Shown in pieces: positions 11,030 through 21,898 of a stretch of DNA of 64,000 bases (position 1 is the first letter of the stretch; every line of letters begins with the position of its first letter). The stretch spans positions 15,951,453 through 16,015,452 of the forward strand of contig OZ034978.1 of assembly GCA_964030785.1 (NCBI GenBank), in the 5' to 3' direction. A program made the translations under genes and the position numbers. The DNA comes from Siderastrea siderea (taxonomy: Eukaryota; Cnidaria; Anthozoa; Scleractinia; Rhizangiidae). The notes under the pieces were generated by a model. The model saw only the letters and a program-made list of their open reading frames with translations, searched no databases and was not told where the DNA came from.

Positions 11030-11734
11030 TTGCGTCTGGTTAGCGATTGCAGTTTGTTGCTACGTTTGTTCCTGTTATTGCACACTGGTTTTAGTGCGTC
11101 AGGTAGTTTTCAAGCCTCTCTTCTTGGGATCTCTGTAATGACAGGATCTGTAACATTTTATTTCACCATGCAATGGGCATTATCTTGCAGTCATTCTTAT
11201 TGTTACACTGAGTTCGGTTATTTGCTATTGTGGGAAGATGGTATGGCTTGTTCCTGGTCACAGATGTTTGCAAAGCATAAATGTAAGGGTAAAGTCTTCT
11301 GCGGTAGCGGCTTGATACTCTTTGTAATTGCAAGTTTCATGTCCCTGGAGTTCGATATTTCTAACTTCACTGTACTGATTTCAAATAGAACACATTTTCA
11401 AAACGTAGACTTTCGAAAAAGTCCTTCATCCTATTTTATATGGCGTGGGACTCGATCTGGGATCTCGTGGGATCTCGATCTGCCACTTCGCGGCCTAAAA
11501 AACTCGCTCCGCTCGCTTTATGGCTTTTATGCTCTGAAACTCGTGAGGTCGACTTGTGGCAAGTCTAATTTAAAACTGGCAAAAATTGTCAACTGTGTTT
11601 ATAATTTCCTTTTGCGTTATTCCGGCACATTCATAAAGAACTCGATCCTCTCGAGTGTGAAAATCTGCTGTCGTGTTTGTTTAAATTTTGCTTCGCTCGC
11701 TGATTGGTTAGATATTAGATACCTTGACAGTTAA
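11030..11734 (+). CDS. 234-aa open frame of unknown status in the TIR element
   Basis: A long uninterrupted frame with hydrophobic, Cys- and Ser-rich composition and no recognised domain. The E2 copy retains only the last part as an open frame (about 56671-56931, for example KLVRSTCGKSN, AKIVNCVYNFLL and LNFASLADWLD). The rest is broken there. A real gene is possible but not favoured: the frame begins without supporting context, and the part shared with E2 could be open by chance. Confidence 0.2.
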   Translation: MRLVSDCSLLLRLFLLLHTGFSASGSFQASLLGISVMTGSVTFYFTMQWALSCSHSYCYTEFGYLLLWEDGMACSWSQMFAKHKCKGKVFCGSGLILFVIASFMSLEFDISNFTVLISNRTHFQNVDFRKSPSSYFIWRGTRSGISWDLDLPLRGLKNSLRSLYGFYALKLVRSTCGKSNLKLAKIVNCVYNFLLRYSGTFIKNSILSSVKICCRVCLNFASLADWLDIRYLDS

Positions 11735-11852
11735 GACTTGTCACCTCACAGGGGTGGAATTTAAAATTCAACGGCTTTCGTGCAGGGTCACTTTTCCTCG
11801 CCCCATTCTCCTCGCTCACTTAAGTGAGCCTGCTCGCAGGCTAACTAGAGTC

Positions 11853-13389
11853 AGTTCCACACACTGTACACAGGGCACGAAATTGCGGCTAATACAGTCA
11901 CCAGTGTGCCTAAATTTTCCACATTGGAACCAAATCCTGAAAATTAGTCGCCAAATTGGTGACAAGAATTCTTTAACCTCCCCTACCCAAAGACCATGTG
12001 AATTTTTCAGTTATAAAATCAGGGGTTGGAAGGGCTGCACGACTCCTACTTCACATCTTTGTACACTGCACCTTATATATCTCAGTCTTTCGACCAATAC
12101 TGCTTCTTGCATTTTTGTAGTGGGTTTAGTTTGGAGGATTTTCAAATGGTGACTGAATTGAGCATTCAACTTAAATGTCGCATTTCAGAGACTTTGATCT
12201 TGAGGTCACATCGATCTTTCTCAGATCACTGTATGATGGAGTTCAGTTAAATATGACCTCGGATTGTCTGTTAAGCGACTTAATGTGGTTTTAATGCCAC
12301 TTTTGGCATATAGGGTATGTTGAATTTAACTCCTTTAAGAACTCGATAGGTTTTTCAGCCTCTCATGTTTGAATTTGTGACAATTATTAAATAATCTAAA
12401 TTACTATAATCTGCAACGTGATGAGTTTCTTTCCTGATGATTGTAGTGCCCGGCCCTGCTTAATATTGTGTTTAATGCTGTTGCAGGATGTTGCGTTTTG
12501 CATCACAGAGTGTCATCTAAAGACCCCTTTCATCAAGAAATTTAAGTTAGCATTTTTAAAGCTATGCAACGTGTAATAGATGGCTGAACTCTGCTTCAGT
12601 CAAACATGTGTCTTTATCCCCTCTTGAAAATGTGAGTTTCATGTCTTCGGGTTTTATATGCCCACACGATAAATTATTGCTCAGTATCTAGGCACACATT
12701 GGACATTCACAAATGCTGGGGGTAAACCCATGAATCTGGGAACCACTTTAAAATTGTTGATTGTAATGAAAATCTTCCATATGCAAACCCCTTAAAAAGG
12801 AGACTTTTAGAAATGCACAAAATTCCACCTTAAGCCAATGGAGCATTGTCAAATGCAAATGGGAAAGACCTGAAGTTGCTATTATTCTAATTTTATCAAA
12901 TCATGTTGTTACATATCAGTATCATTGATTTAAAAAATTAATAATATATTTAAATCACACAAAACGTTTAAGAAGTCACTCTTCCTAGATTGGCAAATAT
13001 ATGTTTTCATTTCAAGTTCAATCGCCTTTGACTGGTCATTGAAGAACAATTTAAGCGTTTAATGCATTCAATTTAATGTGCTCACATATCTGAGAGAAAC
13101 TGAATTGTTGGTTAGCGTGAAGGCAACATGAAATTACCTACAACTAAACTTATTACGAAATGTGTAAGTCACCCTGCTAAGAGCAAACGCCACATGGTTT
13201 TGAATTCATTATTACTTTTTACCAGTGAGAACACTGTCCCCCCTGGGGGGGGCAATTTTACTGAACAACGGCCCTTTTGATTTCTGTTCCTTGAAGAATT
13301 ACACGCTTTATACACTGTATTAAGGCTTGTTACACTCGTTTGGCAGAATGTCGCAAAGAAGGGAACTTTTGTTTAAGCCCTCCGTAGAA
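11853..13389. other. E core, no gene recognised
   Basis: Aligns with E2 57113-58850 apart from small indels and the E2-specific 172-bp duplication. No conserved long frame or RNA gene seen. A short direct echo GTGGCA/TGCCAC occurs near 12280-12305. Confidence 0.5.
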
Positions 13390-14425
13390 AACAAGAAAAG
13401 CCCCGGGGGCATTGGACCTCGCCGTTTTTCCCCCTCCCTTCGGGGTGAAAAATACATTACAGTCACTCAAGATGTGAGCCCAAGTGGTGTACAGTTTTGA
13501 AGTTGGTGAATTATCTTACCATTGACGTGTTTGTTGCCATCTGTCCCCCCCGACATCCTCTCTGCACCCTTCTCCTTGTGATAACATGAATCCCCAATAG
13601 TATGAGCACCTTTCCCATCCCTCATTCCTTGGTAATCCACCTGCTCTGGCACTTGCGAAGAAGAACGTGACGAAATAGTTTTGACCATAGCGTGACTCAG
13701 TTTACGTCACATTTCTTTTTTAAACCAACTGACATCTCAGCGTAATTCTAAATGACAAGGGCACAGAAATTTTTTTTTAAATAGATTTATAAAGGGAACG
13801 GTTATCTCCTGAAAAAGAAAACGTAAAAGTCTACTTTTAGGCCATGATTCGATGAATGCTTTGGCGAAAGCAAGGGACTTCCCCGAATCGGCTTCTGTGT
13901 TTCAGTGATGTAATCTTTACGTGCCAGGGCAAGTTAGGCGAATTCATGCAAGCTTCAAAGCTCGCTAGCATTTTCGTCCTTGCTCTCATCGAAAAGAAGT
14001 CAGCTCCATTGAATTTCTTGTACTTTTCTACACAACTTTCCCTAAAGATTTTGGCGAAGCAAAGCAAAAGTGCCAAAAAATACTTGCATTTCACTGTTGA
14101 ATTATTCAACTTGGCGAAAGCAAAGGACTTCCCCAAATCGGCTTCTGTGTTTCAGCGATGTAATGTTTACGTGCTAGGGCAAGTTAGGCGAATTCACGCC
14201 GGCTTCAAACCTCGCTAGCGCCTTCGTTTTTGCTTACCTCGAAGGGGTTTTTATGCCATTCAATCGCCAATTATTTTCTACACCAACTTTTACGAAAATT
14301 CTGGCGAATAAACGCTAAACGAACGAAGATTACCGGCAAGTAATGTTTTGACCGAGCGGAGGTCTGGGGCAAGTGACCACCAAAAAAAATGGGTATTACT
14401 AGACCCCGTCCTGACGGCGGGGTAA
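13390..14425. repeat. E1-only insert containing a 250-bp direct repeat
   Basis: Absent from E2, where CCCTCGATAGAAAATAAAATG is continuous near 58835. It contains two tandem units with period 250, starting at 13861 and 14111 (TTGGCGAAAGCAARGGACTT, then TCGGCTTCTGTGTTTCAG, then GCAAGTTAGGCGAATTCA). A minus-strand frame at 13521-13688 begins MVKTISSRSSSQ and ends at a good-looking donor AATG|GTAAGATAA, so it might be a captured first exon. TIRs and TSD are not clear, so the type is unknown. Confidence 0.55.
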
Positions 14426-14706
14426 TAAAATGCAAGTTACTCACCTTGAAATCGGTTAGTCTGTTCACAACCATCTTGAATCGAACAATTATCCACCATC
14501 TTTACTATCAACTTCCACCAAAGCAATTCGGGGTTGAGCCTCACTTATCGTAAGCGAAAGTAGTCCAAAAGAATCGTGTAATAAACCATTTTCGCGTATG
14601 ATAACCTGCAACTCTTGGCACATCCCCTCAGCGTAATTTGAAAATGGCCGCCTCGCCGGTTAGACAGCCATGCGACCGGGCCACTTTCAAGAGGTCATGT
14701 GATTTA

Positions 14707-15332
14707 TGCACCTATCAATGGTTTGCCCCAGGATGGGGGGGGCAAGCCCAGGGGAATTTGACATTTTCAGGTTTTTGAATGTCAATTTCCCCACCCTTGG
14801 GTCTCCATTAAGAGTCAAATCCCTACCCCTGGCTGCCATTAATATTATGTATGTACTGCGTGCATTGTTGTCATGAGATATTTTAGCTTTGCTGGCAATT
14901 TAACACACATTTTGTACTCCTGACCATACCTGTCATGACCTGTGAATTGCTTTATTTTCTTTTTCCTTGTCTGAGCTGCTTTTGCTGCCCTCTCTATATA
15001 ACTTTAAAGATGGATAACTGATGGATGTTAAAAACAACAATTGTTTGCTTCAAAAACAACAAGATGCTCCTTAATATTGCTCATGAAGAGAAAGGCCGAG
15101 CAAAAAACGTGGGAAGCTCATCCAAATGACTTCTGGGTATTTTCCAAGATGGCAGACCACTCATTCCTAGGCCCTCTCTATTTTCCAAGATGGCGACCAA
15201 GTCAAATTTTTCATCCAGCCAGGGGACCGTTGTGGATGTCAAAATCCCTACCCGGGTAGAGCTTTACAAAGTCAAATTCTCGTGGGTTGCCCCCCCCCCC
15301 CCCCATCCTGGAGCAAACCATTGATGGGTGCA
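14707..15332. mobile_element. TTA-TSD C-rich MITE in E1
   Basis: Ends TGCACCTATCAATGGTTTGC and its inverted copy ending GATGGGTGCA. TTA is duplicated at 14704-14706 and 15333-15335. E2 keeps the empty site GTGACTTACAACC (about 59118). G- and C-runs follow both TIRs. PIF/Harbinger-like by TSD (inference). Same style as 891-1358. Confidence 0.85.
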
Positions 15333-16680
15333 TTACAACCACACGCTTGAAAATTGCAGGCGCACGTAACCACTAACCAGTGATTCTTTCCTGGAGTGTT
15401 TATTTGCTGGTTGTCTCGTTTATGTGCGCCAGAAAGGAAAACATAGATAGTTTTTTTATTCCAGTGGTTGAAGAGTTGTAGTATTCGATGCAGAGCTACC
15501 TTCTCTTACATAAAGGTACAGTATTAATATTTAATTTCTTGAACAGTTTCTAAACCATGTCTTATGCAGTTGGATGCCATTGGGCCATTCCATTTAATGT
15601 CTGCACCACCACGTAAAAGGGAGATGGTTTCGAGAGATCAAAGGAGCCGACAGGAACCTTCAGAAATGACTTTTGAAACCCCCTCCCTTCCTCTAGGATT
15701 TCCCTGTACCTCAATGGGGGGGGGGGGGGGGATGGATGGGATGGCCCATTTTGTGTCGACAGAAAAGCCGAGTATGGCGGCCACACATAAACATCCTGTG
15801 AAAAAAAGTGAGCTTCATTTGAAACATATTCGAATTTTAACAATGAGTTAGACTTTTAGAGGAATATAGAATTATAATTCCGAGATATCGACTTTTCTTG
15901 CCATTGAAGTTTATATAGGTTTATAGATGTTTATATCGTCAAGGAGCACTCTCGTTCTGCAACCAGCTGGAACGATCTCTACAACAGCTCGCTTTGTATA
16001 CAGTGCAACAGCACGAACATCAATATTAATCAAACTCAGTCAAAAGATTGGGTACAGCTGACCCTGTGGTCGACAAGCTAAAATTTAGAATATCTGACCC
16101 CATTTGCATGTCATTGAATAAGAATGGTCTCTTTTGTTCATAGTGGTTTCTTTTGTCCTACTTTTGTATTCATTTTCTTTACTAACATGAAATCCACAAG
16201 AAAGTGAAGTCATTAGAGTGAAATAATCACAAGTCCTGTCGTCAATTGCGTGATATGCTCTTAAAAGTTGTTGTTGTGTAATTGTCTCCTAATAATAATA
16301 TGTATTTATTGACTGAGTGGGAGGGCTGGATGGGAAAGTATTTGGCTCTAGCGCATGGAATACGGGCAGAGTAGTTCCATGCGCCATGACTGAGATCCAA
16401 ATATTTTGCCTTCCAGCCTGACCTAACTTAGTCAAAAAGTATTTTATCATACTACCATTTTAAGGCTGAATTTGATTGGAAAGTTATGGAAAGGTCTTGG
16501 TAACTACTAAATGAATGATGACTTGCGCGTGCACTATAGTAATCAGGTGACGATGTGTGCGGAGCTGGACAGCTCTTCTGGACCGGCTCACACCAACCTA
16601 TCTGCCCCAACACACATCAACTCCTGAGTATGTATTCAATAAAATTGCATGGGTACTTTTATTTTATTCTTTGTTTTCAG
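15333..16680. other. E core, exon-like fragments only
   Basis: Aligns with E2 59118-60673. Short coding-like phrases occur in both copies (around 15960-16140 and 59800-60020, for example NSSLCIQC and LNKNGLFCS), but the frames differ and contain stops. A G-run occurs at about 15715-15731, matching a longer one at 59538-59560 in E2. Confidence 0.4.
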
Positions 16681-16792
16681 AGGTGAATTTCAACTGGCAA
16701 AGGAAGAGGACAATGTGGAAAAAGCATTCTTTCTCAAAGGGAACACTGCAAATCCATGCCAAGTACACTGCCTAACTTCAATGGAGTGTGGT
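16681..16792 (+). pseudogene. Terminal-exon-like segment of E (E1 copy, broken)
   Basis: Preceded by a pyrimidine tract and TTTTCAG. It reads EFQLAKEEDNVEK and is then shifted by a missing A relative to E2. The E2 version (60674-60818) stays open to a clean stop. Function unknown. Confidence 0.35.
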
Positions 16793-16872
16793 TGAAGCTG
16801 TGTCATGAACAATATTTTTAAGATACTTTATAGTTACCTATGTCATGGACAATTTTTAAGGATATGCTTTTT

Positions 16873-18285
16873 AGTTCGCAGTTGCTATAGCAACTAAGAA
16901 CTATTGGGGCTGTCCTGGCGGAAACAGTCGTGTTAGTGTGTTAACTTTTTGGCAACAAGCCCACAAAGCCATTCAAAGTAGAATCCTTCGAGGTGTAATA
17001 GACAAGTTTTGAGGGGCTCTTAACCAAGTTTTGCGCAGTCTCTATGGATGAAGAATTAATCGGAGCGTTTGGATCCTCGAAGATATCGTAGATTTTGATT
17101 TGCAAAGACAACGCAGGAAGGAGTCGGAAGGAAATGTTTACTCAGGATCATGTTAGGACTCGCTAGGTTGGCGTTCGCCAGCGGGTTAGGAACAGCTGGA
17201 CGAGGAAAGAAATTGGTTGTTAAGTTTAGTTGCTGTCGAAAAGATTGCAAAGAAGTCTTTATGTGTTGATGTTTCTGATCTACAAGTGCAAACATTTCTT
17301 TATGCATAAGTTGTCTGGGGGAGATAATTGGTCATAATTAATGAAGCCCACGAAAGGCGATTGTGTACGTTTGCATTTGGTACGGGTTTAAGTTATAAAC
17401 TATCAAAAAAATGATCCACACCTTACAGAGTGCAAGGACTTTATTGACAGCTTTCAGTTTGAGTTTTATGTGGTTTACTTTGAGCTGATATATAGTGTAT
17501 GTTGTTCGGAATTATCGTCCAGTCAGGATTTTCCCCGTACGCGCGTATTCAATAAATTTTAAAAATATTCCATGCATCATTGCCAGAAGAGTCCTGACTC
17601 TTTCCCGTTATTGAGCTCTCCAGAATCGACCGTTATTGAAGTTTTCTTGGTTTCTGTATTTCATGCATGTCCGCAGTTTAGTTTCGTAGTTCCCACAGTT
17701 GAATGTATTCGTGGTTATGACATTGATCTGACGATTTACTCGTTATTCTGAACTTCCCAAATGATGTTTGTTCTTTGATGATCACCAGAAAGATTCTTGA
17801 AATCCTTGTCATTAAGCTGCAAAAATGTTTTGTGTTTTCTCTCGCTTAGCCTTTTAGAACGATCATTTTGATAATTCAATTGGTAGAATGTTTACATAGG
17901 TGTAATGTTGGCATGATTTCTGACACGAAAGTAAAATTTAGTCAATCACAAGTTTTTAAATAAACTCAAACAACTTATATACACGCAAAAACTAACGCAA
18001 CGTCTGTTTCTCTTTAATTATGTCAGTATTCTTCTACATTCATTCTGTTATTACGAAAAGAAAAAAAGATTTCCCAGACTTTTGATAGCATATTCCTTTT
18101 CAAATGCCGGGCTACGTTTTCGTGGTTTCCCCGTTATTCTTTAATTTTGAGCTGCCTGTTACCCATTTACTGGTGACGCCCTCTATCATGCAACCAAATC
18201 CTGCTCCTGATAACACTGATATACACTGAACAACAAAGACAGCAGAGACAAAACAATAGTAACATCTAAAAAACAACTGCGAACT
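16873..18285. mobile_element. 1.4-kb element with 12-bp perfect TIR, E1 only
   Basis: AGTTCGCAGTTG at the left and CAACTGCGAACT at the right are perfect inverted repeats. E2 lacks the segment (about 60867-60875). The right flank in E1 has an additional short stretch, so the TSD could not be set. A minus-strand 83-aa frame at 17056-17307 is present, with no recognised domain. Confidence 0.65.
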
Positions 18286-18629
18286 ATCCGAACGGATCCG
18301 CTAGTTTTGTAAACAGAAAATAGTAGCATAATAAGATGCTTTTGCTGCTATGATACATGTATGTATTTATCCTTTATTCAATGTTCTTTTGTCTTTCCTC
18401 AATTCAACAAGCGAACTAACACATAATTTACACAAGGAATTTATTTATTTATTTATTTATTTTTGATTCATGTATGTGCCTTATAATTTTGTTTGCCTGA
18501 ACTGGCCTCAAGGGTTCAGGAATACTTTAAATATTTAGAAAACAAATTAAGACTTGTTTGACTGTGTGATACATTAAATGTCCTTTTTCATAACTTCCTG
18601 GAAGTTCCAAGGCATTTTACTGAAATATC

Positions 18630-19005
18630 CTCAACTTGAAGTGTGTCAAGTATTTAAGTCAGGGACTTAAATTTGCTATTCCAAGTAAATTGCCAATATT
18701 TCTCATACTTAATTTAGTCATTCCTATTTATTCTCAGAAATTCCCGACCATTTTTATTAGCCCAAACCAATTAATTTATCCATTTCCATATATTCTCAGA
18801 TATTCCCAAGCCCTTTCATTATCAGTTTGGTATTATTGGGAATTCCTAGCAATTCCTAATAATTCCAAGTGCAGTTTTAACACCATGCCATATATTCTCA
18901 GAAATTCCAAGCTTTTACGTTTTTCCTAATTTGCATGTCTTGGAATCGTTTGGAATTCCTAAGAATTCTTAAGAATTCCTAGGAATTCCATCTTTTCTGG
19001 GAAGT
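18630..19005. repeat. E1 right subterminal AATTCC array
   Basis: Clusters of TATTCTCAGAAATTCC and GGAATTCCTAGGAATTCC-like motifs, in inverted sense to the left array. The right edge of E2 (61205-61555) matches. A TTTA microsatellite lies just upstream (about 18438-18463). Confidence 0.75.
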
Positions 19006-19510
19006 CAGTTCACAAGGAAGAACTAATACAGGCTGTAAAGACTGGTTGCTTTAACTGTGATACAAATGGTCAAGTCAGCCATTAAAATTATAGTTAATTC
19101 AGATTCAAAGTGTAACCTTTTCATTTTGGTGCTATAACTGGTCAGCTTTTACAGTGTGGATTCAAACCAAGTTAACTCAACTTGTTTTAGGTCGTATAGT
19201 TAATAGTCAATGGCGCCACAAGATGACTTTTCAAGAATGAATCAAAATGACTAGAATGGAGTTGCAAAATATACCAAGTTGATTAACAGGCAGGAAAACA
19301 GGACTCTAAACTTTGATTGGAATCTCGGAGCATGGTCAATGCAGGAGAAATTGGCAACAGCTTCACCCCACCATTTTCTTGCTACGCATGCACTACATTG
19401 CATGGAGTTCAATAGATTGGACACGTGGTAGCTCATGAGCCCTTTTACAGGTAAGGTGTTTTACTTCTTTCCTAAACTCTTGCATTCCTATGGCATATAT
19501 TAGCGCATTA

Positions 19511-20092
19511 AGGTGATTCCATTCAATTGCATTGCGCATCCTTTCTGCGCATCATTTTTTGCGTGATTAGGGTGCGCACGAGCGGGCGCACGTTCGGAAC
19601 TTGGTAGGTTTTCTATGAAAACTGAGCTGTTCAGAGAAAGGAATTGTTGTTTTCTCCAAAACAAACTCCGTGACTCCACTTTTTTATTCCATTTGTTTTA
19701 AGAAAATACGACTCTGCATGATTTATCCAAATTTTAAGAATTTTTCATTATTCAATTTTCAAATATTCCGATTAATTCAATATTACAATCTCATTTTAGG
19801 CATTTCACTGGAAGCGTGGTCAATTTGCATATTTTTTTATTACTTTCATTTTTACGGCAACTTTAAGGCGTTTTACTGCACTGTAACAATGTTTTGCTAT
19901 CACAAGAATAAGACGTAGACTGTATTTCTAGAAATAACTTTGTTAAAGTAGTGGATGTCTCTGGTACAAGGATAGGTTTTTTTAACATTGCTATCGATAG
20001 CTAGCAAGGTACATATAAACTACAGCCTGTAGCATGAAATCAGAAAGGGCTACCCCCTTTTTATTTTATTTTTTTAATGAACTAAGTGTAGT
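19511..20092. mobile_element. TA-flanked MITE inside GPCR copy B
   Basis: The left end AGGTGATTCCATTC, followed by ATTGCATTGCGCATCC, matches the reverse complement of the right end of the element at 55143-55803. TA lies at 19509-19510 and 20093-20094, and copy C has an undisturbed TTAACC there. The right end is decayed, so that boundary is good to about 10 bases. An AT-rich interior frame at 19670-19918 is not considered coding. Confidence 0.7.
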
Positions 20093-20525
20093 TAACTACG
20101 GAATTGAGCAACTACAGACCAAGTAATGTAAAATGAACGCGCTCTCTTCTTGCATAGAAGAGTTGACTGAGACAACTGGTATCGTTAGGAATTGAAACCC
20201 AAATTATAATTAGACTTAGGCAGAAGGGTCAGTGTGGAGATAACGTTAACTATGAATAAAGTTACAGACACTTTCCTGTCTGTCACAACTGAACCAGAAT
20301 GGTGAGAGAGAGGCTAGGGTTACTTTTCATACTGCAATGAATAATAGCGTATGAGTTTGTGAGTGCTTGGGGTCACGAAACTGTATGATGGCCATGCGTA
20401 CGGAATTGCTTCTGGTATACACAGGTAAAGAAAAGACAACCCAGATGACAGAAGCAAGGCTACTAACCAACTGCCAATTATGATTCTGAAGTAACCCATT
20501 TCTCAGTTAAACAGTGTCTAAAGGG

Positions 20526-20575
20526 ATAAAGTGTTGCGTTTAATCTCTCCAAAGAGATTAAACGCAACACTTTAT
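20526..20575. repeat. 23-bp perfect hairpin from a local template switch
   Basis: ATAAAGTGTTGCGTTTAATC plus TCT, a CCAA loop, then the exact reverse complement. In the intact paralogue the second arm has unrelated receptor sequence, so the inverted copy was made in place within the pseudogene. Confidence 0.85.
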
Positions 20576-20877
20576 TTGTGAAGTTAGAGGGAATATATTG
20601 CTAAAGGTTAAACAAATTAATTCTCGCCAGCTGAATCCATGTCCAGGTTCTATCTCTTTCGGGTAATATATGAACAAGGGTACCGTTACTGCTCCCAACA
20701 GCCAATCAGCCACAGTCAGGTTATTATCAGGTACGTTGTGCGTATGCGTAAGTGGGCATGTCTTGCAAAGGCGAAGACAGTGAATGCGTTGATGACTACT
20801 ATACATTCTGCGTCAAAAACTCCAAACCAAATTGTATCCTCTTGTGGGGAGAACTCTTCATCTGTCTCAATAGTCAT

Positions 20878-21331
20878 TCTTGAAGATCTCTAGAGATTCA
20901 GTCTAGAAGAAACTTCTCAGCTTCTTGAGTTTATCCAACGCAAGCGAATTCTAAGCTAATAAGAATGAGCAAATATTAAAAAGCGATATTTAGTAGATGA
21001 TACTGAGATGTGACTAATGTAGCATTCCAATTTCCATTTATGTCTGCTAGATGACTTATGATAACGCTTTGTTTAGCTTCCGTCTTACTTTGTTTTATTT
21101 TCTTGTAATTAAGTATTTAACTGCAATAAGAGAGTTGACTGCACACTTGCTATGAACGTTGACTATGCTTATCTTTGGCATGACAGGCGAACAAGTTTTT
21201 ATGCAAGTGTTTTGACCTTTGGAAAAAGAAACAAAACAAAAGAAAGAGAGTAATAATTATATTCGTTCAATATATATATGAAACGTTCATACAGACTATT
21301 TAAACTTTGAAAATTGCACTGTAAATTAAAC
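20878..21331. repeat. Upstream flank of GPCR copy B
   Basis: Matches 28583-29020 (unit C) and 46586-47030 (unit D), including the CAAGTGTTTTGA/CCTTTGGAAAAAG phrase. Presumed ancestral 5' UTR and promoter of the receptor. No gene. Confidence 0.65.
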
Positions 21332-21898
21332 CTTAACCCTATTCAGTTCGTTTTGTGGTCTTCTGGGAACAGGGGTTGGTGGGTGGTGGGGGGATTCCTC
21401 CCCCTCCTTAACTCCGCGAATATTAAAGCTCTGAAAGCGAAACTTAGAGGACAGATATTACGCCCAAAAAAATTTCCTTTGAGGTCCGCAACATGAGTAT
21501 TACGTCAGGTTCTCAAATGGCGGCCCTCTGGGATCCGCCATCTTAGATTTCTTGATGTTTCCAAAACCTTTGATAATCACCAACATTGAGCAAAAAAAAA
21601 ATCAAAATCAATAAAAGAACATGAAAGTGATCTAAACATGTAACACTGACGTCAAGAAAGTTATAATTTTTCATTGGATAGATGAATATTCAAAATTCTA
21701 AAAAAACGGCCTGTTAAAAAGTGGTTGCCATGACAATGTCAAACTTGATGGACAAGCATTTGCAATGCCAATTTGTTCTCAGATAAATTTTAAAAAACGT
21801 AGCCAAGTTTGGTGGCCTTAGCTTGCTTTTTAAAAAAATTTTAAGTGTCCAAAGACAGTGCAGGCAGAATCTGCTCCCCTGGTCTGAATATGGTTAAG
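21332..21898. mobile_element. MITE shared by units B and D
   Basis: Ends CCTTAACCCTATTCAG and the inverted CTGAATATGGTTAAG. The unit D copy is at about 47057-47611. Unit C lacks it, reading straight through near 29025. Internal phrases CATCTTAGATTTCTTGAT and CAAGTTTGGTGGCC are shared. No coding potential. Confidence 0.7.

Larger units (their letters stand above)
9711..11843. mobile_element. TIR element with 9-bp TSD, TAGCCTGCGAGCAGGCT family, E1 copy
   Basis: Ends TAGCCTGCGAGCAGGCTCACTTA and the inverted AGCCTGCTCGCAGGCTA. ACTAGAGTC is duplicated outside both ends (9702-9710 and 11844-11852). The E2 copy (55891-57103) occupies the same site with ACTAGAATC/ACTAGAGTC, so the insertion predates E1/E2 divergence. 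A 961-bp element is nested inside. A 9-bp TSD fits Mutator-like or related superfamilies (inference). No transposase domain recognised. Confidence 0.88.
6055..19017. mobile_element. Large TIR element E1 (about 13 kb with nested insertions)
   Basis: Starts CCCTTGCGAAATAACTC and ends with the decayed inverted counterpart GTCAGTTCACAAGG. Most of its length aligns in order with E2 (52391-61563). Both edges carry arrays of AATTCC palindromes. Removing material absent from E2 (7391-7571, 8288-9000, 9841-10801, about 13390-14425, 14707-15332, 16873-18285) leaves a core of about 8 kb. The empty site is visible in unit C near 27300. No clear TSD: at most one base appears duplicated. No transposase, RT or polymerase motif was found, so it is either non-autonomous or of an unrecognised type. 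Confidence 0.85.
19393..20877 (-). pseudogene. GPCR copy B, split by a transposon
   Basis: The start at 20877 gives MTIETDEEFSPQED, matching the intact copy. A frame break follows before TM2. A TM2-TM3 segment is readable (VADWLLGAVTVPLFIYYPKE and HGFSWRELICLTF). A 23-bp perfect hairpin at 20526-20575 then replaces the sequence after LTSQ. TM5-TM6 remnants lie near 20220-20460. A transposon (19511-20092) interrupts TM7 within the NPVIY region. The C-terminal codons end at the same stop position as the other copies (19393-19395). Clearly dead. Confidence 0.9.

Noticed and set aside
6055..19017. E1/E2 as a Helitron or Maverick/Polinton
   Set aside because: There are true TIRs, no 5' TC/3' CTRR ends, and no Rep/helicase, polymerase B, integrase or capsid-like frames. 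Size alone is not evidence.
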